From Acetobacter peroxydans (GTDB lineage Bacteria > Pseudomonadota > Alphaproteobacteria > Acetobacterales > Acetobacteraceae), in contig NZ_BJMV01000008.1 in the NCBI RefSeq assembly GCF_006539345.1, positions 1 to 64,000 of the forward strand: a DNA stretch of 64,000 nt. Direction: 5' to 3'. The notes below the pieces were generated by a model. It did no database searches. It was not told the DNA's origin and was given only the letters and a program-made list of their open reading frames with translations. Positions 53,286 through 61,340 of this stretch are shown here, one piece after another. Position 1 is the stretch's first letter; the number at the start of each line of letters is the position of its first letter. Made by a program: the position numbers and the translations under genes.

Positions 53286-53801
53286 CTACTGAACAAGGAA
53301 TTCGACAAAATACAGATTTCTGACTTCCAGCGGTGCCAATTCCACTCTCAGACGACGCATAATGGCTTCATGCAGCCGGTAAATACCATTGCCACGGAGA
53401 TCCTGCGGACGGGTCTCATGCAGGTAGGTTTGGAAAATGTCCTGAATCTGCGGCACGATATTCTGCAAGGCCGCTTCGTTCGGCGCCCCAACAACCTCCA
53501 CCTTCGCAGTCAGTTTGACATAAACCGGCCTGCCATCGCCACTATCAAGGTTGGACACCAGGCTAGGAATACCCAGGATAATCGGCGGATGCAGTGCATC
53601 CTGTGCCGCCTTGCTATCGCTGGCCATTGTACTGCCAACAGATTTGAAAAACCGGTCCTTTGCCCAGAAGCCACCACCTGCCAGCAGAAGAAGCCCGATA
53701 ACCACCGCCCCGATGATGATCAGTTTCTTTTTCTTGGCGGCCCCCGCATGTGCATCCGCGGCCTTAGCGGCTGCTGCGCCGTCGGTTACAGTTTCACTCA
53801 T
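53286..53801 (-). CDS. fliL: Flagellar basal-body-associated protein FliL
   Basis: FliL surrounds the stator and supports motor torque. The 171-residue protein has a cytoplasmic Ala/Lys-rich N-terminus, one TM helix (LIIIGAVVIGLLLLAGGGFW, about 27-46) and a periplasmic stomatin-like domain (PVYVKLTAKVEVVG, RRLRVELAPLEVRNLYFVEF). The C-terminal pattern NLYFVEFLVQ is characteristic. It is the first gene of the fliL-fliM-DUF6468 unit. A TATACA box with CTCTCGCTAGAG nearby lies in the 250-base upstream gap but is not conclusive. Confidence 0.94.
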   Translation of the reverse strand: MSETVTDGAAAAKAADAHAGAAKKKKLIIIGAVVIGLLLLAGGGFWAKDRFFKSVGSTMASDSKAAQDALHPPIILGIPSLVSNLDSGDGRPVYVKLTAKVEVVGAPNEAALQNIVPQIQDIFQTYLHETRPQDLRGNGIYRLHEAIMRRLRVELAPLEVRNLYFVEFLVQ

Positions 53802-54054
53802 TTCTGGGCGGCTCCGGTATCATGAGAACATGTGTATAGTACGGGCACTCTAGCGAGAGTTCCATGTAGGCTCAATGGCTTCCGCCCGCCGTGCACCGTT
53901 TAATCACGGCAGACACCAAAGGTCGTCTCTGGCAAACGCCCGAGCAGAAATACAAAGCGGCCTTACACTTCAACATGAAGCATAAAGCCGCATCATAGCT
54001 TGCCCGCCGAAGAGGACGAAGGACAAACTCCCCCTCCCCTTCAGGTTGGCCAGC

Positions 54055-55752
54055 TTACTGGATCATCGCGATAGTGGCCTGAAGCATCGTATTGGCCGAG
54101 GTCACCACCTTGGTGTTGGCCGTGTATGCTTGCTGCGCCACGATCAGGGAAGACAGATCCTTCGTCAGATCGGTCGTTGAGGACTCAACATAACCGACCG
54201 AAAGCGTGCCCGTACCGTTTTGACCGGAAACGCCGATCTGAGCGTTCCCGGAGTTCGTTGTGGCGACGTAAGCCTGCCCGTCAACGCCCTCAAGCCCGTT
54301 AACATTCGCGAAGTTGGCCAGAGCCACCTTGCCGATCAACTGCGTGCCCGTGCTGAACTTCGCCATGACAGAACCGTCGCTGGTGATTTCCGCACCCTCG
54401 TAGGTGCCGGTCGCAATGCTGTCGCTGGTTACTGCGGTCGTATCGGTATAAGGCGAAGAACTGCCGAGCTTGACTGAGCTGGTCGTCAGATTCAGCGTCT
54501 GGGTTGTACCGCTGGAATCGGTGAACGAAATGCTGCCGGTGCTTGAACCGTTAATGGTGTCAATCGTGCCGTCAGCCTTGAACGTCACCTGCGCCGTCGT
54601 GGAATCAGAGGTGGCGCTTGAATACGGATCCACCAGCTTGACGGTCCAGGTCTGCTCGCTGTTTACATTGGCTGCCGTCGTCGGATTTTTCGTCCAGACA
54701 GCCGAGACATAGCTACCATCGGACAGCTTCAGCGGCGTGGTCGTATAAGTATCGTTCGTGCCGGTCTGGGCACCGATATTCACCGCCCCGCCCCCCGAAT
54801 CCATGGCCAGGCTGCCTCCGCTCACCACCAGGCTCGTACCCTGCGATGTGCTCGGCGTGCCGCTTTTCGCGGTCGCCACCACCGTACCGCTCGTGGAACC
54901 GATGCTACCCAGATCAAGATTGATGGTCTGCGCCACGCCATTGTACGTCGCGGTAATCGGAATTTCAGCCGCGGTGCCCGTCGTATTGGCAACCACCGCA
55001 CCGGTGGCGTCCGTGACCGAAGTCATCGCGCCGGTGCTGCTGTCGAACGTGACAATATAAGGCGAAGGAGACGCATCACTGATAGCGCCGCCGCCATCGG
55101 CATCATACGCCTGCACAGTCCATTTGGAGGTGTCCGACGTGCTCTGCGTCCACACCAGACCGATTTGATGCGCGGTGCCACTGGAATCGTAAACGGTGGT
55201 CGGTGCCGTAGTGTAGGTCTGGTTGGTGCCAGTTGCCGTGCCCACCGTTGAGGTCGATGTCAGGGTTGTGGTTTCTGTCGGCTTGAACGTCACGTTGGAG
55301 ACATTGAGCTGCGTCAGCGTCGTGCCCAGCGTGCCGGTGGACGGGTCCACCATATACCCCTCAAGGTAATAGCCGCTGGTATTGACGAGATAACCGGCCT
55401 TGTTCTCATAAACTTCGCCATTGCGGGTGTAGTAAGTCTGACCGCCGGATGTCGTTCCCTTGGAAACGACAAAAAGCCCGTTGCCTGAAATCGACGTTGC
55501 AAGAGCATCCGTGCTGGTCGAGGACGTGCCCTGATTGTCGACGTGCTGGACAGTCACCGCCGCAACAGAGTCGGAGATATCGGCCGACGCGCTGTTACCG
55601 CCCGCACCCGCCACAAAATCCTGAAAGGCCGTTGTGGTCGCCTTGTAGCCCACGGTCTGGCTGTTGGCGATGTTGTTACTGAGATTGGTAAATGCGGTCG
55701 ACTGTGCGTTGATACCGCTTACAGCCGTTGAAAGGGCATTGAAAACCGACAT
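54055..55752 (-). CDS. flgE: Flagellar hook protein FlgE with two tandem D2-like units
   Basis: FlgE builds the universal-joint hook. The N-terminus (LSTAVSGINAQSTAFTNLSN) and the C-terminus (SLIVAQQAYTANTKVVTSAN) match hook proteins. At 565 residues it is larger than enteric FlgE (about 400). The centre holds two tandem beta-rich units (about 160-310 and 325-440), each with a YTT-x-P start, a VWT strand, a WTV strand and a TxNL strand, for example AYDADGGGAISD in the first. These units reappear in the DUF1217 protein. AGGGA lies before the ATG. It stands alone, with long gaps on both sides. Confidence 0.94.
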   Translation of the reverse strand: MSVFNALSTAVSGINAQSTAFTNLSNNIANSQTVGYKATTTAFQDFVAGAGGNSASADISDSVAAVTVQHVDNQGTSSTSTDALATSISGNGLFVVSKGTTSGGQTYYTRNGEVYENKAGYLVNTSGYYLEGYMVDPSTGTLGTTLTQLNVSNVTFKPTETTTLTSTSTVGTATGTNQTYTTAPTTVYDSSGTAHQIGLVWTQSTSDTSKWTVQAYDADGGGAISDASPSPYIVTFDSSTGAMTSVTDATGAVVANTTGTAAEIPITATYNGVAQTINLDLGSIGSTSGTVVATAKSGTPSTSQGTSLVVSGGSLAMDSGGGAVNIGAQTGTNDTYTTTPLKLSDGSYVSAVWTKNPTTAANVNSEQTWTVKLVDPYSSATSDSTTAQVTFKADGTIDTINGSSTGSISFTDSSGTTQTLNLTTSSVKLGSSSPYTDTTAVTSDSIATGTYEGAEITSDGSVMAKFSTGTQLIGKVALANFANVNGLEGVDGQAYVATTNSGNAQIGVSGQNGTGTLSVGYVESSTTDLTKDLSSLIVAQQAYTANTKVVTSANTMLQATIAMIQ

Positions 55753-55913
55753 AAGCTGTCCCTGCCTTGCGCGCGCTGCTGTCCGTCCCGTCCGCTTTTC
55801 AGCAGAATGACCGTTTACCCAGCGCCGCCCCTACAGGAACAAGCGGCAACCGGAAACCCGACCACACGAGCATGGAATGGCGGCTGAAACATTCCCAGCG
55901 CAGTCACATACTG

Positions 55914-55959
55914 CCTTGCGTTATGCTATTGAGTAGCATGGCCAGCATGAAACGCAAGG
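55914..55959. repeat. Nested inverted repeat between flhB and flgE
   Basis: Outer arms CCTTGCGTT (55914-55922) and AACGCAAGG (55951-55959) are perfectly complementary. Within them ATGCTA-TTGAG-TAGCAT (55923-55939) forms a second perfect palindrome. TTTT follows the right arm on the plus strand. It lies about 50 bases beyond the flhB stop and about 160 bases before flgE, so it could end the flhB transcript or regulate flgE. Confidence 0.6.
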
Positions 55960-56008
55960 TTTTACTAACTATTCCCCCCAGAAAACCGCGCATCAGCCTT
56001 CTAATTCG

Positions 56009-57097
56009 TTAATTCCGGCGCGCAACCCGCGATCCGGGGGTTTTCAGCTTCATGACGTAGGCGATAATTGCCGCCACAGGCTGGAAATATTCCGGCGGAA
56101 TTTCAGAATCCACCGGGAGGGTGTAAAGACCCCGCGCCAGAGTCGGGTTACGCACCACGGGCACTTTTGCATCTTCAGCCGTCATACGGATGCGCGCCGC
56201 CAGATCATCCATGCCTTTGGCCACAATTCGAGGGGCGGTATCCGAACCGCTCTGGTATTCGAGCGCTACGGCGTAATGAGTCGGATTCGTTACGACAACG
56301 GTCGCATTTTTGACGGCCTGCAGCATACGCTGCCGCGCGCGCCTGCGCCGAATCTGCTGCCGCTTGCCCTTGATATGCGGATCACCCTCGGTCTGGCGGG
56401 TTTCTTCCTTGATATCCTGAAAGCTCATGCGCAGCCCGGTTAATCGATGGTAACGGGTCCACATGTCGTCCAGCAGGGCAATGCCGCTCTGCACCACCAG
56501 AATCGTCAGGGTCGCATAAAGAAACCACGACACCAACTCCGATGTCATATGCGTAAAGCTCCAGCGCTCCGCCTCCGGTGCCACATGAACAGTCCCCTTG
56601 GCCACACCATACAGCAGCAGGCCAAACATACAGAATTTAACAAGACTTTTGAGGACTTCCACAAGATTGGTCACACTGAACACCCGCTTGACCCCCTTCA
56701 TGGGGGAAAGCCGGGTTATATCCAGCGCTACCGCTTCGGGCCGGAACAGAAAACCAGTCTGCAAAAAACCAAAGACCACGACAGTAACCATGATGACCAG
56801 AACCAGAGGCCCGGCCAGCCGCACGCCTTCTGTCATGGCCTGCATGGTCGCCCCATACACCGCCTCCCCATCCTGCGGAATGCTATAAAAATGCTCCATC
56901 AGCGCGCGCATACGGTGCACGAACGTCCGCGCGGCGGCAGCGGTCTGCATGGTAAAAACCATCAGGAACAGAGCCAGAACAACAAACATCTGCAGTTCAC
57001 GCGACTGGGCGACGTTGCCCTCCTCACGCGCGGTTTCAAGCCGTTTGCCTGTTGGGTCTTGTGACCGCTCGCCCCCGCCGGCTCCCTCTTCCGCCAT
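56009..57097 (-). CDS. flhB: Flagellar export switch protein FlhB
   Basis: FlhB is the autocleaving export component that switches from hook to filament substrates when signalled by FliK. The 362-residue protein begins with the conserved ...DPTGKRLETAREEGNVAQSR, has four TM segments, and holds the cleavage motif NPTHYAVALEY (Asn271-Pro272). It follows fliR by 12 bases and is the last gene of fliE-fliQ-fliR-flhB. Confidence 0.96.
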   Translation of the reverse strand: MAEEGAGGGERSQDPTGKRLETAREEGNVAQSRELQMFVVLALFLMVFTMQTAAAARTFVHRMRALMEHFYSIPQDGEAVYGATMQAMTEGVRLAGPLVLVIMVTVVVFGFLQTGFLFRPEAVALDITRLSPMKGVKRVFSVTNLVEVLKSLVKFCMFGLLLYGVAKGTVHVAPEAERWSFTHMTSELVSWFLYATLTILVVQSGIALLDDMWTRYHRLTGLRMSFQDIKEETRQTEGDPHIKGKRQQIRRRRARQRMLQAVKNATVVVTNPTHYAVALEYQSGSDTAPRIVAKGMDDLAARIRMTAEDAKVPVVRNPTLARGLYTLPVDSEIPPEYFQPVAAIIAYVMKLKTPGSRVARRN

Positions 57098-57109
57098 GGC
57101 TGCCCGCCC

Positions 57110-57928
57110 TTAATGCCGTGCCGGACCGGCACCGATACCGGGCAGGCCCACGAGCAGATCGCCCATTTTTTCCTGCCAGACACCAGACATGATCTGCAGC
57201 AGTACGGCCAGAAGCAGAACCCCTCCCAGAATCTGGGCTGGCATGGCAATACCATACACCTGAATGGTAGGCAGAAGGCGGTTGAGCACGCCCAGCATGG
57301 CGGGCCACAAAGTACCGATCAGCACAAACGGTGCAGCAAGCTGCATCGCCAGCGCGAAGCTCTGCGCCGTGGTATGAATAACACTTCTGGCCATGTCATC
57401 GATCATGGGCATCTGCCCCGGCGGAAACAGGTTGTAAGACCCCGTAACCGCAGCCAGTGGCAGAACATAAAGCCCCGTGGACAGGAAAATGACCGGCACC
57501 ATGGAGGCGCCAAGATGGCTGAGCGCCGTACTACCCGCCCCCAGTTCCGCATCCGGCTGCAGAACGCTGGCCAGACCGGTCAACACCGCAATGATCTGCA
57601 TGGCAATATTCATCGCCAGCGCAATCAGCTTGGCCAGCCAGCCGATAAACCCGCCACACAGCAGCTCGCCAACGATAATCACCACAATCAGAAAAGGCCT
57701 GTGTATGGCGGCCCCTGTCACCAGCGCCAGTTTGTCCTGCACGACAGGCAGGATGGCAAAGGTCGTCACAACTGCCAGTCCCGCCCGCACCTGCATGGGG
57801 GAGGTCTGCTCACCCAGTCCAGGTGCGGTCATCACCAGCGCACTGACGCGACACAGCACCACCAGAAACATGGCGGCCAGTTCCGCCACCGACCCACCGG
57901 GGAAAAGGGAGGTTACCGCCATGTTCAC
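57110..57928 (-). CDS. fliR: Flagellar export gate protein FliR
   Basis: FliR is a membrane subunit of the FliPQR export channel. The 272-residue protein has about six hydrophobic segments and family sequence (LCRVSALVMTAPGLGEQTSP; GLASVLQPDAELGAGSTALS; GIAMPAQILGGVLLLAVLLQ). The start is GTG or an ATG two codons later, both with AGGGG upstream. It sits between fliQ and flhB. fliP is not present in the window. Confidence 0.95.
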   Translation of the reverse strand: MNMAVTSLFPGGSVAELAAMFLVVLCRVSALVMTAPGLGEQTSPMQVRAGLAVVTTFAILPVVQDKLALVTGAAIHRPFLIVVIIVGELLCGGFIGWLAKLIALAMNIAMQIIAVLTGLASVLQPDAELGAGSTALSHLGASMVPVIFLSTGLYVLPLAAVTGSYNLFPPGQMPMIDDMARSVIHTTAQSFALAMQLAAPFVLIGTLWPAMLGVLNRLLPTIQVYGIAMPAQILGGVLLLAVLLQIMSGVWQEKMGDLLVGLPGIGAGPARH

Positions 57929-57956
57929 ACCAGCCCCTCACCCGTGGGCCGTCCCA

Positions 57957-58232
57957 TTATGACCCGCCAACCAGAATCATCTGATCAAAGATGGTATGGG
58001 CGTAGGTATTGAGGGTGGAATACATGAAAGACCCTGTCAGAAGCAGGGCGCCGATAGCGGCAATAAACTTCGGCACAAAGGAGAGCGTGGCTTCATTGAT
58101 CTGTGTCATGGCCTGAAACAGCGAAACCAGAACACCCGCGCAAAGGGACGCCAGCAGAGAGGGCGCCCCCATTTTTACGGCAACAACCAGCGTCTGTCGC
58201 AATATTTCATGGACATCGACTGTATGGTTCAT
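57957..58232 (-). CDS. fliQ: Flagellar export gate protein FliQ
   Basis: FliQ is the small hairpin-type channel subunit. The 91-residue protein has two hydrophobic helices: PSLLASLCAGVLVSLFQAMT and FIAAIGALLLTGSFMYSTLN, with QINEATLSFVPK between them, as in the family. AAGG lies before the ATG. It starts 11 bases after fliE. Confidence 0.95.
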   Translation of the reverse strand: MNHTVDVHEILRQTLVVAVKMGAPSLLASLCAGVLVSLFQAMTQINEATLSFVPKFIAAIGALLLTGSFMYSTLNTYAHTIFDQMILVGGS

Positions 58233-58243
58233 GGAGCCATGCC

Positions 58244-58591
58244 TTAGATCGACATTTTCATAACATCCTGATACGCCTGAACGATCTTGTCGCGCACGGT
58301 CGTAACGGTCTGCAGGGTCAGCTTGGCCTCCGCTACCGAGGTAGCAATATCTGTCAGATTGCCCTGCCCCGACACACCAAGCGCCGTCTGGGCTTCAGAT
58401 GTTTTCTGCGTCTGGATCGCACTCTGAATGGCGCTGTTCAGAACGGAACCGAAACTGGAGACGACATCAGAGGAAGACCCTTCCGTCCCGTCACCCGCCA
58501 GACCATCTGTGGACGCATTAAGGGTCTGCTGTGTCTGCCCGTAAGCATTGAGCGCATCAACACTGCGCGTCGCAAGGTCGGTCGTTATCAT
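58244..58591 (-). CDS. fliE: Flagellar hook-basal body complex protein FliE
   Basis: FliE joins the MS-ring to the rod. The 115-residue protein contains FGSVLNSAIQSAIQTQKTSE and the conserved C-terminal VAEAKLTLQTVTTVRDKIVQ with AYQDVMKMSI at the end. AGGG precedes the ATG. It leads fliE-fliQ-fliR-flhB rather than closing flgBC as in many bacteria. TTAA-N7-TTTA, one base off the CtrA consensus, lies on the minus strand about 85 bases upstream. Confidence 0.94.
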   Translation of the reverse strand: MITTDLATRSVDALNAYGQTQQTLNASTDGLAGDGTEGSSSDVVSSFGSVLNSAIQSAIQTQKTSEAQTALGVSGQGNLTDIATSVAEAKLTLQTVTTVRDKIVQAYQDVMKMSI

Positions 58592-58873
58592 GTCAGGCCC
58601 TGTGTCTGATCCACATCATCCGTCACCAACAGGGAGAGACCCTGCCTGTACGTAGCGCGTGTAAACTAGCCATTAACACATCACAAGGCCAGAGGCTTTT
58701 CACCGCAAGGGGCATCCTTCCTCCCTTTTGCGCCCGCATAGTCATGGCAAGATTTGGCAGGATACGGTACTCTGCCGTCCAGACAGACAGCTTCCCACTC
58801 CGATCAGGGCGCAACAGCCAACCCCGTAAGACCAGGGCAAGCAGGGCCATTCGAAAGCAGGAATTTTAAACGC

Positions 58874-59548
58874 ATGAGGCATTCACTCCCGTTCGCAAGT
58901 ATTATGGCACAGTACAAAGTCTTACGCACAGCTTCCCTGCTCAGCGGCATGATCACTCTGAACCTGCTTGCATCTCCAGCCCATGCGGCAGACAAATCCG
59001 CGCAGGACACGCCATCGGACACGAGCAGCCACCATTCCGATATTCCCAACACCGGAGATGATGGGCTGCGCTGCCCAGCCGGGGCCGTCCACATTGCGGA
59101 AATACGCGGCATCCTGCATCCGGGCGGCGATATGGGACAGGATCAGCTTCTCGGTGCTGCCTCTGTAGAAGTCTGTGCCAATGACGCCACCAAGTTTTCG
59201 GATATCGTCATCCGCGGCGCATCCACCGCCGATACAGGCAGTACGTCAGCCGGCGAAAAAACCGGTGTAGACGGCACAATCCAGATTCGCGGACGCACTG
59301 CGCAAATGGACTCCAACATCTACGCCCCCATCAGCGCCGCCGATCTGGCGCAGTGTGCCCAGCAGCAGGACTCCGCGCCTCCCGGGCAGGACGGGAGCGC
59401 CCCCTGTAAGCCCCATCCCTTTGTCGCCAGTTTTTCCGGCACATGGGTTTTTGGCATCGGAAAATGGACAAACTTTCACGTCGGTACAGATACTGCGGGA
59501 AACCCCATAACGCTGATGGTTCGGATCTCGAACGGACCGCTTGAATGA
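58874..59548 (+). CDS. Exported protein of unknown function upstream of flagellin
   Basis: This is a 224-residue protein with an N-terminal signal sequence (LSGMITLNLLASPAHA, cleavage after about residue 38). The mature part has four Cys (LRCPAGAVH, VEVCAND, AQCAQQQ, SAPCKPHP), enough for two disulfides, and the repeat-like phrases TIQIRGRT and ADLAQCAQ. AGGA lies 11 bases before the chosen ATG; an ATG ten codons later is the alternative. It is read in the same direction as flagellin and ends 163 bases before it. No known family is recognised. Confidence 0.6.
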   Translation: MRHSLPFASIMAQYKVLRTASLLSGMITLNLLASPAHAADKSAQDTPSDTSSHHSDIPNTGDDGLRCPAGAVHIAEIRGILHPGGDMGQDQLLGAASVEVCANDATKFSDIVIRGASTADTGSTSAGEKTGVDGTIQIRGRTAQMDSNIYAPISAADLAQCAQQQDSAPPGQDGSAPCKPHPFVASFSGTWVFGIGKWTNFHVGTDTAGNPITLMVRISNGPLE

Positions 59549-59672
59549 AAAAACTGCGCCATCCCAAGAGTTTATAAAAAATACCGGGGATCTAACTTTT
59601 TTTCACGTCAACGGAATGAAAGTCAAAATCTGGTAACTTTCTCTTAGCCATTTCGGGCTTTATTAACCAAGA

Positions 59673-59688
59673 ACTGGCGAGGGCCAGT
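59673..59688 (+). promoter_or_regulatory. Leader hairpin and TTAACCA box of flagellin mRNA
   Basis: ACTGGC-GAGG-GCCAGT is a six-bp hairpin with a four-base loop, 13 bases before the GGAG ribosome site of flagellin. Directly upstream lies ATTAACCAAG, with the TTAACCA core at 59663-59669, the same core seen before flgB, the CtrA-like gene and the DUF1217 operon. A role in mRNA stability or FlaF-linked control is inferred. Confidence 0.5.
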
Positions 59689-59711
59689 CCGATTTGGCAT
59701 GGAGAATTTTC

Positions 59712-60698
59712 GTGACTCTTTCAATTAACACCAACGCCTCCGCACTGGTCGCCATCGAAACCCTGGACGCAACCCAGACCTCGCTGAGCAACACCGAAAA
59801 CGTCGTTTCGACCGGTAAGAAGGTCAACAGCGCTGCCGACAACGCCGCTGCTTACGCCATCTCCCAGCAGCTGAGCGGTCAGAGCTCCGGTCTGAGCGCC
59901 GTGAACTCGGGCCTGACCTTCGCTGCCCAGGTTGTTAACACGACGACGACTGCCGTCAGCAGCATCCTGAGCGACCTGAAGTCCATCCAGAGCCTGATCA
60001 ACACTCTGACGAACAATCAGACTAGCTCGAGCAGCATCAGCGACACCAGCGACTCCATCACGCAGACGCTGAACGCCATCAACGTTGTCGCCCGTAACGC
60101 CACGCTGAACGGCGTGAACCTGCTGGTGAATGCGGCTTCCGACGGCGTTGGTATTCAGGGTACCAGCCTGACCTACCTGACCAGCCTTGGTGGTGACACG
60201 ACCGTCATCAGCGGCCTGCACTCCGATATCTCTGGCGCTATGACCTCCGGCGCTCTGGCGTCTTCCTTCACCTACGCAGCTGGCAGCGGCTCCAGCCTGA
60301 CGGACGCTCTGGGCCTGACCACCGGTCTGGCTTCCACCGATGCCGCCAGCGCCAACATCTTCGTGACGTCCGGCAACAGCCTGAACACCACGACGTTTGC
60401 TTCCGGCACGGCTGGCTCCACGGCTCAGCAGATGGTGGCCCTGATCGAACAGGCCATCACCGCGATGACCACGATCGCTTCCAAGCTGGGTTCCAACTCC
60501 ACCATTATCTCCAGCATGTCCAGCTTCGGCACCACGCTGTCTGACAACATCACTCAGGGCGTTGGCGCTCTGACCGATGCCGACATGTCCGCCGCCAGCG
60601 CTCAGCTGACCTCGCTGCAGACCAAGCAGTCTCTGGCCATCAAGTCGCTGACGATCGCGAACTCCCAGTCCCAGAGCATCCTGTCGCTCTTCCAGTAA
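59712..60698 (+). CDS. fliC: Flagellin
   Basis: This is the filament subunit. The 328-residue protein has the conserved D0/D1 ends: LSINTNASALVAIETL and VVSTGKKVNSAADNAAAYAI at the N-terminus, and LTSLQTKQSLAIKSLTIANS plus QSQSILSLFQ at the C-terminus. The variable centre is short and Ser/Thr-rich, which would offer O-glycosylation sites. The start is GTG with GGAG seven bases upstream; the codons before it (TTG) extend with no flagellin sequence. It is the only flagellin in the window. A strong terminator follows, and flaF lies next. Confidence 0.96.
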   Translation: MTLSINTNASALVAIETLDATQTSLSNTENVVSTGKKVNSAADNAAAYAISQQLSGQSSGLSAVNSGLTFAAQVVNTTTTAVSSILSDLKSIQSLINTLTNNQTSSSSISDTSDSITQTLNAINVVARNATLNGVNLLVNAASDGVGIQGTSLTYLTSLGGDTTVISGLHSDISGAMTSGALASSFTYAAGSGSSLTDALGLTTGLASTDAASANIFVTSGNSLNTTTFASGTAGSTAQQMVALIEQAITAMTTIASKLGSNSTIISSMSSFGTTLSDNITQGVGALTDADMSAASAQLTSLQTKQSLAIKSLTIANSQSQSILSLFQ

Positions 60699-60729
60699 GA
60701 CGACACACGCTTACGGGCGCGTTACAGGG

Positions 60730-60765
60730 CACCCCCGGCCATATGGCCGGGGGTGTTTCTTTTTG
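60730..60765 (+). terminator. Rho-independent terminator of flagellin
   Basis: A perfect 11-bp stem CACCCCCGGCC/GGCCGGGGGTG with an ATAT loop is followed by TTTCTTTTT. It starts 32 bases after the flagellin stop. Confidence 0.95.
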
Positions 60766-60880
60766 GGCCGTCGCGCAAAGTGTATCTGTCATCTGGTCAG
60801 TATCGCCAGAGTAGGATATTTCTGCAGTAGACTGGTGCTTTCTCTGGCTACCAGAAAAACAGGCTACAGATGGTAACGCA

Positions 60881-61276
60881 ATGATCCACCCGGCAATGAA
60901 AGCCTATCAAGCTGTCAGTGAAACCGCTATCGGCGGCAGAGAAGCCGATGCCGCCTGCTTCAGGCTGCTGCTGATCGAACTGGAAAAAGCCCGTGACAAC
61001 GCTGACCCTGTCGTACGCAGCGCCGTACTGGACAAACATCAGCAGATGTGGGGCCTGATCATGAGAGCCAATATCAGCGAAACAGGCGCGCCCACACCTC
61101 AGGAAGATCGGGAACTCTTTATCCGCCTGGCCGATCAGGCCCAGCGTTATGGAATCAAAATGCTTGTGGATTCATCTCTCAGCATTGAACCGCTGATTGA
61201 GATTGCCCGCAATGTGCTGGAAGGGCTTGAAGCAACATCTGTCGTCGAAAGCGACATGTCCTACGATGTTTTCTAA
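60881..61276 (+). CDS. flaF: Flagellin synthesis regulator FlaF
   Basis: FlaF is an alphaproteobacterial factor that promotes flagellin synthesis or secretion, opposed by FlbT in Caulobacter. The 131-residue protein fits the family: AYQAVSETAIGGREADAACF, LIELEKARD and DKHQQMWGLIMRANISE, and LADQAQRYGIKMLVDSSLSI. It sits about 180 bases after flagellin. An ATG five codons downstream (MKAYQAV) is an alternative start. No flbT gene is present here. Confidence 0.88.
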   Translation: MIHPAMKAYQAVSETAIGGREADAACFRLLLIELEKARDNADPVVRSAVLDKHQQMWGLIMRANISETGAPTPQEDRELFIRLADQAQRYGIKMLVDSSLSIEPLIEIARNVLEGLEATSVVESDMSYDVF

Positions 61277-61294
61277 ATGACCAAGTGCGGCCTT

Positions 61295-61326
61295 TATGCC
61301 TGCACCATCACGGCAGTGCAGGCATA
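61295..61326. terminator. Hairpin between convergent flaF and CheZ-like genes
   Basis: TATGCCTGCAC and GTGCAGGCATA form a perfect 11-bp stem with a ten-base loop, 18 bases after the flaF stop and 14 before the end of the opposing gene. There is no T-tract in either direction. Confidence 0.6.
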
Positions 61327-61340
61327 GTAGCAGCAATCAG

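Noticed and set aside
55938-56012. 24-codon peptide frame starting MASMKRKVLL between flgE and flhB
   Set aside because: No ribosome site, it begins inside an inverted repeat and overlaps the flhB end; no support for translation.
58720-58760. Sigma-54-like TGGCA...TTTGGCA near the fliE upstream region
   Set aside because: The -24/-12 spacing and the -12 TTGC do not fit the consensus; no other flagellar promoter here shows a better match.
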